From the NCBI GenBank assembly GCA_030592245.1, contig JAUVJV010000162.1, positions 1 through 5,931 on the forward strand: a DNA stretch of 5,931 nucleotides, read 5' to 3'. Source of the stretch: Candidatus Eiseniibacteriota bacterium. GTDB lineage: Bacteria; Arandabacterota; Arandabacteria; Arandabacterales; Arandabacteraceae. Positions within the stretch are counted from its first letter, which is position 1. Every line of letters begins with the position of its first letter. The notes below the pieces were generated by a model that was given only the letters and a program-made list of their open reading frames with translations, searched no databases and had not been told where the DNA came from. Positions 1 through 5,931 of the stretch are shown piece by piece. The translations under genes were made by a program, and so were the position numbers.

Positions 1-180
1 GACATAACCGGGCAACTGGTCAAGAGACTGATCGCCAATGAGTGGTACGAAGCGGGTAGTCATTCGATCCAATGGGACGGACGAAACCTGAACGGCACGG
101 CGATCGCTAGCGGCATTTACTTCTGTCGCCTGACGACCGGCACGCTTAGCGTGACCCGCCGGATGACGATGTTGAAATAG
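1..180 (+). CDS. C-terminal fragment of a secreted protein ending in a FlgD-Ig-like (sorting-type) domain
   Basis: Frame 1 is open from the left edge to a TAG at 178-180 and gives 59 residues; the 5' part of the gene is outside the window. The visible part matches the second half of a FlgD-Ig-like / C-terminal sorting-type domain: a D-I-T-G-Q-L-V strand, then A-G-S-H-S-I-Q-W-D-G-R-N, then a turn leading into A-S-G-I-Y-F-C-R-L, and finally the basic R-R-M-T-M-L-K terminus. Nearly the same series of motifs closes the next gene (residues 880-939 there), so the two proteins probably use the same export or surface-attachment route. In this family the domain sits at the extreme C-terminus of large secreted enzymes and adhesins. 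What the rest of this protein does cannot be told. One small oddity is Cys where Tyr is usual in the S-G-I-Y-F-Y-R strand. Confidence 0.85.
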   Translation, partial: DITGQLVKRLIANEWYEAGSHSIQWDGRNLNGTAIASGIYFCRLTTGTLSVTRRMTMLK

Positions 181-553
181 GCGTTCCGTATCCTACGATA
201 CGCTGCTGAGACCAAGTATAGCGTTATTATCAGGTCCGGCCAGGCGACACAACTAACCTTCAATCACCGAAGTCTGTTCATCCGGGATGGCCTACCCGCC
301 ACCCTCAACAGAAAGTCGGAGGACATATGGCCTTATCTCACGTAGTCACCGTGGCTATGCATCTGTATCGATAGGGTCCTCATTGGCATTGCCATGCTTA
401 TCAGTCCAGTGGAGGGTGCCTTCCTCCCCTTGGATTGCTTATCCTCTCTCAACAACTCCTCAATCTGGTTGTGACGACGATGACGGTCGGCCAATGTTCC
501 CTTGACCTTATCTCCTAATCACCGCGCACCAAGGGGCTGGGGTCGCATCGGTG
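181..553. other. Intergenic region without a recognisable gene (373 bp)
   Basis: No reading frame here looks like a real protein. The longest plus-strand frame (287-505, 72 codons) is low-complexity Ser/Pro/Arg and has no recognisable motif. A GGAGGA at 318-323 precedes an ATG at 327, but that frame stops after 15 codons and the spacing is too short. A small hairpin, GGAGG (411-415) pairing with CCTCC (423-427), is present without a T-tract. Nothing matching a tRNA, a known riboswitch or an insertion-sequence end was recognised by eye. The right end of the stretch carries the promoter of the following gene. Confidence 0.6.
187..202 (+). terminator. Short inverted repeat just after the first stop codon; possible weak terminator
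   Basis: A perfect 6-bp stem with a 4-base loop (CGTATC-CTAC-GATACG) begins 7 bases after the TAG of the partial gene. Its position fits a transcription end or mRNA 3'-end stabiliser. No run of T follows, so it is not a canonical Rho-independent terminator, and a 6-bp stem can arise by chance. Confidence 0.25.
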
Positions 554-582
554 CTGACATCATAGGCGCATTATGGTATAAT
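554..582 (+). promoter_or_regulatory. Sigma70-type promoter with extended -10 for the protease-propeller gene
   Basis: The -35 element is CTGACA at 554-559 (5 of 6 to TTGACA). A 17-base spacer follows, then a perfect TATAAT at 577-582. The TGG directly before the -10 (574-576) supplies the TGn extended -10 element. Transcription should start near base 589, giving a 5' leader of roughly 65-70 bases before ATG 656. The promoter decides the gene start: the in-frame ATG at 581 lies inside the -10 box and could not be on this transcript. No operator was identified. Confidence 0.8.
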
Positions 583-621
583 GAATGGGGTATTTGGGTT
601 TGCAGAGCAGCATCAGACAAC

Positions 622-657
622 CGAAGGGAAACCAACCATCGAAGGGAAACCAACCAT
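622..657 (+). repeat. Exact 18-bp tandem duplication spanning the ribosome-binding site
   Basis: The unit CGAAGGGAAACCAACCAT occurs twice head to tail (622-639 and 640-657) with no mismatch. Each copy carries a GAAGGGA purine block and ends in CAT. After copy 2 the next base is G, making the start codon ATG; after copy 1 it is C, making ATC. Only the second purine block is therefore at a useful distance from a start. Perfect identity suggests a recent slippage or duplication event in the 5' leader. The length is a multiple of three, so it reads as a repeated E-G-K-P-T in the longer upstream frame, but that is probably incidental. Confidence 0.9.
641..647 (+). promoter_or_regulatory. Ribosome-binding site that fixes the start at ATG 656
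   Basis: GAAGGGA is a moderate Shine-Dalgarno match ending about 8-9 bases before ATG 656. The residues that follow form a classical signal peptide, which supports this start over the upstream in-frame ATG at 581. An identical copy 18 bases upstream (623-629) is too far from any start codon to serve. Confidence 0.65.
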
Positions 658-3475
658 GATAAGAGCCCTTGTAGCATCGCTGATATGCTTCATGTTCATT
701 CTTCCCGCCTCCGGTCACTCGGCTGTGGTCACCAAAGAGGAAGCGCTCACCATCGGGGAGAACTTCATTGAGTTCATGATTGATGCTCGGGGTGGCTGGG
801 GTGAGGCCCATAGCGCGGAGGTGACAGATGCCCGAGAGCTGAGAAGAGGTGATCTCTTCCTGGGGTACCATCTGTCGGTCTCTCCGGGTGGCCACATGGT
901 AGTTCCTGCTGTCCGGATGCTCTCACCCGTAAAATCCTTTTCCTTCACCGAGAATTTCGACACGGACTCCGAAGTGGGTTACTGGCAGCTCCTCAAGGAT
1001 GCGATGGAGGGTGCGCTCCTTGCCATAGAGGAAAGGCATGGCCCATTTCATCTCTTGGAGGCCGGCCTGGAACCTATAAGGGTCGCCCGGGACTGGGACT
1101 GGCTCCTGGGTGCAGGGATGGCGCCTGCCTCGATCGATACCGTCGGCCCCCTAATCAAGACCCATTGGGATCAGAGCGACCCATACAATGACGATTGCCC
1201 CATGGGTGACGGAGGCCGGTGTGTGGTGGGATGCGTGGCCACGGCGGGCTCCATGACGATGCGTTATTGGAAGCATCCTTCCTATGGAACCGGGAGCCAC
1301 TCCTATTACTGGGATGGAGATAATTCCTGCGGAGGTTCCACGAGCGGCCAGATGATGAATGCGGATTTCGATCACCCATATGACTGGCCCAATATCCTGA
1401 GAAGATACCTGTTCGGGTATGACTCGACAGAGACCGCGGCGGTGGCCGAATTGTGCTCGGACGTCGGCATAGCCTGGGAAATGGACTACGGGAGATGCGG
1501 ATCGGGAGCCTATACGGCCAGAGGCCTTACGGTCTATCCGACCTGGTTTAAGTACCTGGATACCATCAACAGGAAGAACCGGAACAGCTATGCCAGTGCC
1601 GAGGACTGGTTCAATGTACTGCGCGCGGAATTCGACGCCGACCCGCGCCGCGTGATTCACTACCGGATATACGGCCACTCCATAAACTGTGATGGCTACA
1701 TCGATGCCAGTATTAAGTACATTCATCTTAACTACGGCTGGGGCGGGTCCAGAGACGACTGGTACGCAGTTGACAGCCTCTACTGTACCTGGAGTGGCTG
1801 TGACCCAATGGAGGAATACGCCCTATGTGGTATTGAACCCGGTGCGGACTATGTTGACGCGACAGCCGGTCCGCTAGGGGACGGAAGCGCATCCCATGGC
1901 GCATCCTGGGCCGACTATGACGGAGACGGGGATCCGGATATGTACATCTCCAATGATGGCGGCGCCAATAAGCTGCTCCGGAATGATGGAGCCGGGGCAT
2001 TCACCGATGTCACCGCCTCCCCTCTCGGGGACTCGGGCGACGGGCGCGGAGTCGCCTGGGCGGATTATGATGATGACGGTGATCTTGACCTTTACCTCTG
2101 CAACACATCAGGCGGGAGCAATAAGCTCTTCCGTAATGACGCCGGCACCTTCGTGGATGTAACCAGTGGACCTCTCGGAGGAGCGGCCAATAGCGAGGGA
2201 GCGGCTTGGTTCGATTATGACTTTGATGGTGATGTCGATCTCTATGTCGTCAATAACGGCGGTGCCAACCGGCTCTTAAGGAATCTCGGAAGCGATATTT
2301 TTGCGGATGCCACCTCCGGCCCGGAAGGAGATGCCGGCAGCGGCTATAGCGCCGTGCTGGGAGATTATGACAATGACGGCGACCTGGACATATACCTTGT
2401 GAACAACGGCGCCAACAAGCTCCTGAGAAACGATGTCGCGCTCTATACCGACGTGACCTCGGGCCCGCTCGGCGATGCTGAAGACGGCCGGGGTGCCGCC
2501 TGGGGCGACTATGACAATGACGGCGACCTGGACCTCTACATAAGCAATCGGGGGGTCTCCAATAAGTTGCTTCGGAATGATGGTGTGAGCGGCTTCACGG
2601 ATATTACAGTCGCCCCGCTCGACAACTGGGGCAACGGGATGGGGGTTTCCTGGATCGACTGCGAGAACGATGGGGACCTGGACATCTACCTGGCGAATGA
2701 CGGCCAGGCCAATAAGATCTTGCGAAACCGGCCGGACGGATCTTTCCAGGACGCGACCGTGGTTCCTCTGGGATACATCGGTGATTGTGCGGCCGTGGCC
2801 TGTGCCGACTATGATGGTGACGGCCTGACCGACATCTATGTTGCTGACCAGGGCGGAGACAATCTCCTCTTCCACAATGAGTACCAGCTCGTTGGCCACT
2901 GGCTCAAGGTGAAGCTGGTGGGAACCACGTCGAATGCCGCCGGGATCGGGGCCCGCATAAGGATCGTTACAGGGGGACGGTCGCAGATTCGGGAAGTGTC
3001 AGGGGGAACAGGCTATTGCGGCCACAACTCCCTTATCGCGGAATTCGGCCTGGGAGACTCAACGACCATAGACACGCTTGAGGTCACCTGGCCATCGACC
3101 ACCGTCTGGGATACGGTTCTGGTAGATGCGGACCAGGTGCTTACAATAACTGAGCCGAACACTTCCGGAGTTGCGGAGACGGGGGCCACGGCAGACGAAT
3201 TCAGACTTCTCCCCTGCCGTCCAAACCCATTCAGCATCTCTACCAATATCCGTTTTGCTCTGGCGGAATCATCTCCGGTTGGACTTCAGGTCTATGACGT
3301 TACAGGCAGGGTGGTGAAGGACCTTGGACCTGCGGGGATCGTCCAGGCCGGTGATCACTCAGTGAGCTGGGACGGCACAAACGATGAGGGCCAGGCCGTG
3401 TCTTCGGGCATATACTTCTACCGAATTGAGGCCCGCGGCTTCACCCGGACTCGCCGCCTTGTCCTCCTCCGGTGA
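656..3475 (+). CDS. Secreted C10 (streptopain-like) cysteine peptidase fused to a seven-repeat FG-GAP propeller, ASPIC/UnbV and FlgD-Ig-like domains
   Basis: A 939-residue protein, stop TGA at 3473-3475. Residues 1-23 form a signal peptide (Arg3, hydrophobic core, small residues near A23). Residues about 24-130 resemble the Spi-type propeptide of C10 peptidases. Residues about 165-376 form the peptidase: W-D-Q-S-D-P-Y-N (171-178, Q173 a likely oxyanion residue), G-C-V-A-T-A with nucleophile C193, G-H-S-I-N-C-D-G with catalytic H341, and N-Y-G-W-G-G (359-364). Family members cleave proteins outside the cell and are activated by propeptide removal. Residues about 397-742 hold seven FG-GAP/VCBS repeats with D-x-D-x-D-G type calcium loops. 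Residues 748-833 are ASPIC/UnbV, ending in the typical L-E-V-T-W-P-S strand and D-A-D-Q-V-L-T-I-T-E. Residues 849-939 are a FlgD-Ig-like C-terminal domain (P-N-P-F, V-Y-D-V-T-G-R, S-W-D-G, S-G-I-Y-F-Y-R). The start at 656 is chosen over 581 because of the promoter, ribosome-binding site and signal peptide. The substrate is unknown. Domain calls are confident; the propeptide is the weakest. Confidence 0.93.
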   Translation: MIRALVASLICFMFILPASGHSAVVTKEEALTIGENFIEFMIDARGGWGEAHSAEVTDARELRRGDLFLGYHLSVSPGGHMVVPAVRMLSPVKSFSFTENFDTDSEVGYWQLLKDAMEGALLAIEERHGPFHLLEAGLEPIRVARDWDWLLGAGMAPASIDTVGPLIKTHWDQSDPYNDDCPMGDGGRCVVGCVATAGSMTMRYWKHPSYGTGSHSYYWDGDNSCGGSTSGQMMNADFDHPYDWPNILRRYLFGYDSTETAAVAELCSDVGIAWEMDYGRCGSGAYTARGLTVYPTWFKYLDTINRKNRNSYASAEDWFNVLRAEFDADPRRVIHYRIYGHSINCDGYIDASIKYIHLNYGWGGSRDDWYAVDSLYCTWSGCDPMEEYALCGIEPGADYVDATAGPLGDGSASHGASWADYDGDGDPDMYISNDGGANKLLRNDGAGAFTDVTASPLGDSGDGRGVAWADYDDDGDLDLYLCNTSGGSNKLFRNDAGTFVDVTSGPLGGAANSEGAAWFDYDFDGDVDLYVVNNGGANRLLRNLGSDIFADATSGPEGDAGSGYSAVLGDYDNDGDLDIYLVNNGANKLLRNDVALYTDVTSGPLGDAEDGRGAAWGDYDNDGDLDLYISNRGVSNKLLRNDGVSGFTDITVAPLDNWGNGMGVSWIDCENDGDLDIYLANDGQANKILRNRPDGSFQDATVVPLGYIGDCAAVACADYDGDGLTDIYVADQGGDNLLFHNEYQLVGHWLKVKLVGTTSNAAGIGARIRIVTGGRSQIREVSGGTGYCGHNSLIAEFGLGDSTTIDTLEVTWPSTTVWDTVLVDADQVLTITEPNTSGVAETGATADEFRLLPCRPNPFSISTNIRFALAESSPVGLQVYDVTGRVVKDLGPAGIVQAGDHSVSWDGTNDEGQAVSSGIYFYRIEARGFTRTRRLVLLR
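1844..2881 (+). repeat. Seven in-frame FG-GAP/VCBS repeat units, about 150 bp each
   Basis: The repeated protein unit is about 50 residues: P-L-G-D, a variable loop, G-A-A-W-x-D-Y-D-x-D-G-D-L-D-x-Y-x-x-N, then N-K-L-L-R-N and F-x-D-V-T. The first Asp of the calcium loop falls at residues 420, 470, 520, 570, 618, 668 and 718 of the host protein, so the spacing is 50, 50, 50, 48, 50, 50. Seven blades suit one closed integrin-alpha-like propeller. Repeats 4 and 5 share a 24-base identical stretch (2366-2389 and 2510-2533), suggesting recent duplication or conversion. Repeat 6 is divergent in the loop (D-C-E-N-D-G-D). Confidence 0.85.
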
Positions 3476-3679
3476 AAGAGGCGCGGCCGCCGCTGTGTCC
3501 GCATGATCTGCCGGGATACCCTCAATCACGCCCGATACGACTGCGGTTCCGCATTGCGGCAGGTTTGAGGTCGAGTTTGACCTGTCGGAGTGGATGCGTC
3601 GCTGGCCACTGAATCACTCAATCTCCGGCCACGCAACTATGGTCTATGTAGCTCATATCGTAGCAGCGAGAACAATGCG
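3476..3679. other. Convergent intergenic spacer with weak hairpins
   Basis: This 204-bp gap separates the 3' ends of two genes that read toward each other. It contains a palindromic GCGGCCGC at 3483-3490, overlapping small hairpins at 3542-3559 (TGCG/CGCA or, alternatively, CCGC/GCGG) and the inverted repeat listed separately. No reading frame is convincing and no T-tract or A-tract marks a canonical terminator for either gene. Confidence 0.55.
3568..3583. terminator. Inverted repeat between convergent genes; possible bidirectional terminator
   Basis: AGGTC and GACCT form a 5-bp stem around GAGTTT, extendable by a G-U pair. It lies about 92 bases after the protease-propeller stop and about 96 bases after the end of the GH94 gene, which is where a shared terminator might sit. 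The stem is short and no U-tract follows on either strand, so this is only a candidate. Confidence 0.2.
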
Positions 3680-5931
3680 TTAAGGTTTACCCATGTGCAC
3701 CAGGACCCGGTGCTTCACGAGCCCCCGCTCCAGCGGAATCACCCCATCCGGCACGCGCTTTCCATCAATCTCCGTCCACGCCACACCCCGCTCGCAGCCC
3801 TCCGGGTTCTCCACCCGGATCTCGTAGACGGCTTCGCCGCAACGATAGCGCAGGCTGAAACCTTCCCACCATGCCGGGATGACGGGATCAATCTCGAGGT
3901 GATCCCCTCGCACCTTAAGTCCCAGCACCTCCCCAACCCAGGCCACGTACATCCACGAGGCGGAACCAGTATACCAGGACCAACCCCCGTGGCCGATGCG
4001 CCCGGGCAGGCGATACACGTCAGCTGCGGCGACGTAGGGCTCGATCCCGTAGCGCCAGACCGAGTCCGAATCGCGCGCGCGCTCAATGGGGTTGAGCGTA
4101 CGCAGGATAGTCACCGCTCGCCCGCCGGCCCCTTGACGCGCCAGGGCCATGGCGAACCAAATCGCGGCGTGGGTGTACTGGCCTCCATTCTCCCGCACGC
4201 CGGGAGGGTAGGCCTTGATATACCCGGGGGAGGGCTCCGACTTGTTGAAGGGGGGCGCCAGGAGTAGCACCAGACCTTCATCCTCGTGAACGAGATGGCT
4301 CCACACAGATTCCAGGGCCTTGGCTGCGCGATCGTTACCTGCACCGGCCTCGCCTCCAAGCCAGGCCCAGGACTGAGGCAGGGAATCGATCTGCGCCTCC
4401 TCATTGACCGAAGAACCCAGCGGAGTGCCATCATCGAATATCGCCCGAAGATACCACTCCCCATCCCAGGCAGTTCGCTCCACACGCTGAAGGAGCGCCT
4501 TCCGCTCTTTCTGGTAGGTCTGTCCGAATCCAGATTGCCCAACCAGGTCAGCCATCTCGGCCATGCGATCGAGCACATCCGCCAGGAACCACGCCAGCCA
4601 GACGCTCTCTCCCTTGCCCGCAGCACCGACAAGGTTCATGCCGTCGTTCCAGTCGCCCGTTCCCATGAGCGGCAACCCGTGCGGACCGAAGGACAGACTG
4701 CGCGTAACTGCCCGCCGGCAGTGCTCAAAGAGCGTGGCACGCTCCAGCGCCACCTTGGGTGTGGAGAACACCTCATTCTCGTCATCCTTAAGCTGAGGAG
4801 AATCGAGGAATGGGACCTTCTCGCTGAGGATATCGTGATCACCGGTCACGCGGACATATTGAGCGACGACGTAGGGCAGCCACAAGAGGTCATCGGAGAT
4901 CCGCGAGCGGAGTCCCGCGCCACTCGGTGGATGCCACCAGTGCTGGACATCCCCCTCTCGGAACTGGCGGCTCGCCGCCATGAGGATGTGCTCTCGCGCC
5001 AGCTCAGGCCGGATGCCAAGCAGGGCCATAACGTCCTGCAATTGATCGCGGAAACCGAAGGCACCGCCGGACTGGTAGAAAGCCGACCGTCCCCAGATGC
5101 GACAGCTCAGGCTCTGGTAGAGCAGCCAACGGTTGATCAACAAGTCCGCTGCAAGCTCGGGGGTCTGCACTTCGACTGTACCCAGGAGATCATCCCACCA
5201 GGCTTTGGTCCGGTCCAGGGCTCCGTCGAAGGCCAGGTCCCCGCGGTAGGTCTCGACCAGATTGCGGACCTCCTCCACCGATCCCGCCTGGCCCAGCATG
5301 CAGACGATCTCGGCCGTCTCGCCGGGAGCCAGTTCAAGCGTCGCCTGCAATGCGGCGCACGGGTCAAGCCCCGCCCCCACCCGGCGTGATAGGCTCACCC
5401 GCTCCATAGCCGCCGGGTTCGAGCTTGAGCGATTCCGCCCGAGGAAGGACGTGCGATCGCCGGTGTATGACTCAGCAGGCACGGTCAAGGCCGCGAAGGC
5501 CACCCGATCCCCGTACTCGGGGTGATCGCAATTCCGGGCCAGGACGGCCTGGATTTCATCATCCCACGAGGTCATGACGTGCATCTGCGAGGCTTCCCGG
5601 TTCTCGCCCAGGGTCCATTCCACATAGTAGGTCACCGAGAGCTTACAAGGCCTGGAGTAATCGTTCGTGAGTCTCAGTTTCTGGAGCTTGATCGGATCTC
5701 CCCCCTTCTCATCCACGGGGACAAAAACCGTAAGCTCCTGTTCGATGCCGTGACTGTTATGCTCGAATACGGTGTAGCCCGCTCCATGCCTCGTGCGATA
5801 GGCGGTCTCCTCGCGGACGGGCGATGGCGTTGGCGTCCAGTAGGCACCGCTCTCCTCATCCCGGATGTAGAGCGCGTCGGATGCTGGATCAACAACGGGG
5901 TCGTTCGACCATTGGGTCAGGCGATTGCGCC
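3680..5931 (-). CDS. GH94 phosphorylase-type module, probable C-terminal part of cyclic beta-1,2-glucan synthase (5' end off the window)
   Basis: The minus-strand frame is open from the right edge to a TAA at 3682-3680, giving 749 visible residues. A GTG at 5716-5714 is not the true start: the 71 residues before it continue the fold, with W-S-N-D-P (7-11), A-L-Y-I-R-D-E-E-S-G (19-28), R-H-G-A-G-Y (47-52) and F-E-H-N-S-H-G (55-61), all typical of the NdvB/ChvB GH94 N-terminal beta-sandwich. The (alpha/alpha)6 catalytic part follows: G-F-R-D-Q-L-Q-D (about 292-299), W-W-H-P-P (331-335), G-T-G-D-W-N-D-G (423-430) holding the general-acid Asp, Y-T-H-A-A-I-W with H587, and W-Y-T-G-S-A-S-W with T654-G655. 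By family knowledge, the Arg, His and Thr-Gly in these motifs correspond to phosphate-binding residues of chitobiose phosphorylase, so the site looks phosphorolytic. In cyclic glucan synthases this domain trims the linear beta-1,2-glucan chain before ring closure; the product is periplasmic. A stand-alone beta-1,2-oligoglucan phosphorylase is the main alternative, undecidable without the upstream sequence. Confidence 0.9.
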   Translation of the reverse strand, partial: RNRLTQWSNDPVVDPASDALYIRDEESGAYWTPTPSPVREETAYRTRHGAGYTVFEHNSHGIEQELTVFVPVDEKGGDPIKLQKLRLTNDYSRPCKLSVTYYVEWTLGENREASQMHVMTSWDDEIQAVLARNCDHPEYGDRVAFAALTVPAESYTGDRTSFLGRNRSSSNPAAMERVSLSRRVGAGLDPCAALQATLELAPGETAEIVCMLGQAGSVEEVRNLVETYRGDLAFDGALDRTKAWWDDLLGTVEVQTPELAADLLINRWLLYQSLSCRIWGRSAFYQSGGAFGFRDQLQDVMALLGIRPELAREHILMAASRQFREGDVQHWWHPPSGAGLRSRISDDLLWLPYVVAQYVRVTGDHDILSEKVPFLDSPQLKDDENEVFSTPKVALERATLFEHCRRAVTRSLSFGPHGLPLMGTGDWNDGMNLVGAAGKGESVWLAWFLADVLDRMAEMADLVGQSGFGQTYQKERKALLQRVERTAWDGEWYLRAIFDDGTPLGSSVNEEAQIDSLPQSWAWLGGEAGAGNDRAAKALESVWSHLVHEDEGLVLLLAPPFNKSEPSPGYIKAYPPGVRENGGQYTHAAIWFAMALARQGAGGRAVTILRTLNPIERARDSDSVWRYGIEPYVAAADVYRLPGRIGHGGWSWYTGSASWMYVAWVGEVLGLKVRGDHLEIDPVIPAWWEGFSLRYRCGEAVYEIRVENPEGCERGVAWTEIDGKRVPDGVIPLERGLVKHRVLVHMGKP

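Noticed and set aside
318..374. GGAGGA followed by ATG 327 and a 15-codon frame, possible leader peptide
   Set aside because: The ribosome-site spacing is only 3-4 bases, the peptide lacks a regulatory residue pattern, and no attenuator follows.
287..505. 72-codon plus-strand frame in the left intergenic region
   Set aside because: Composition is low-complexity Ser/Pro/Arg, there is no ribosome-binding site at a proper distance and no recognisable motif.
502..507. TTGACC as an alternative -35 box
   Set aside because: No -10-like hexamer lies at 16-18 bases downstream, whereas CTGACA at 554 is exactly 17 bases from TATAAT.
581..655. Upstream in-frame extension of the protease gene starting at ATG 581
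   Set aside because: The ATG overlaps the TATAAT -10 box, the added residues are largely the translated 18-bp repeat, and the extension would bury the signal peptide.
622..657. CRISPR or other spaced repeat array
   Set aside because: There are only two units, directly abutting with no spacer.
2276..2899. 207-codon minus-strand frame opposite the propeller repeats
   Set aside because: It is the mirror of the repeated Asp/Gly/Asn codons (Val/Ile-rich product) and has no motif of its own.
4286..5389. 367-codon plus-strand frame opposite the GH94 gene, plus other long frames there
   Set aside because: These are antisense shadows of a high-GC gene whose minus-strand product carries clear conserved GH94 motifs.
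5714..5716. GTG as the start of the GH94 gene
   Set aside because: The frame stays open to the right edge and the 71 residues upstream carry conserved GH94 N-terminal motifs, so the gene is truncated by the window.

Overview
The window shows two complete or near-complete coding blocks and one gene tail. The likely source is a Gram-negative-type bacterium of the FCB / candidate-phylum sphere (Eisenbacteria, Krumholzibacteria, Latescibacteria, Zixibacteria and relatives). This lineage guess is inference. It rests on moderately high GC, on two neighbouring secreted proteins that both end in the FlgD-Ig-like / C-terminal sorting-type domain common in those groups, and on an UnbV/CRTAC1-type propeller fused to a protease. 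No rRNA or tRNA marker is present to confirm it.

Layout. Bases 1-180 are the 3' end of a plus-strand gene of which only the C-terminal FlgD-Ig-like domain is seen. Bases 181-553 hold no convincing gene, only a short inverted repeat just after the stop and a second small hairpin. A near-consensus sigma70-type promoter with an extended -10 lies at 554-582. It drives a large plus-strand gene that I start at ATG 656 (939 residues, stop ending at 3475), not at the upstream in-frame ATG at 581, which lies inside the -10 box. The ribosome-binding region of this gene is an exact 18-bp tandem duplication (622-657). Bases 3476-3679 are a 204-bp convergent intergenic spacer with weak hairpins and no T-tract. 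From 3680 to the right edge a minus-strand gene encodes 749 visible residues of a GH94 phosphorylase-type module, most like the C-terminal part of cyclic beta-1,2-glucan synthase (NdvB/ChvB). Its 5' end is outside the window.

The central gene is the highlight. It encodes a predicted secreted multidomain protein: signal peptide, Spi-like propeptide, streptopain-family (C10) cysteine peptidase with catalytic Cys and His in place, seven FG-GAP/VCBS calcium-binding repeats likely forming one beta-propeller, an ASPIC/UnbV domain, and a C-terminal FlgD-Ig-like sorting or anchoring domain. The protease plus CRTAC1-like propeller combination suggests an extracellular or surface protease carrying its own binding platform. 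The GH94 gene is convergent and probably independently expressed, and nothing in the sequence links its function to the protease.
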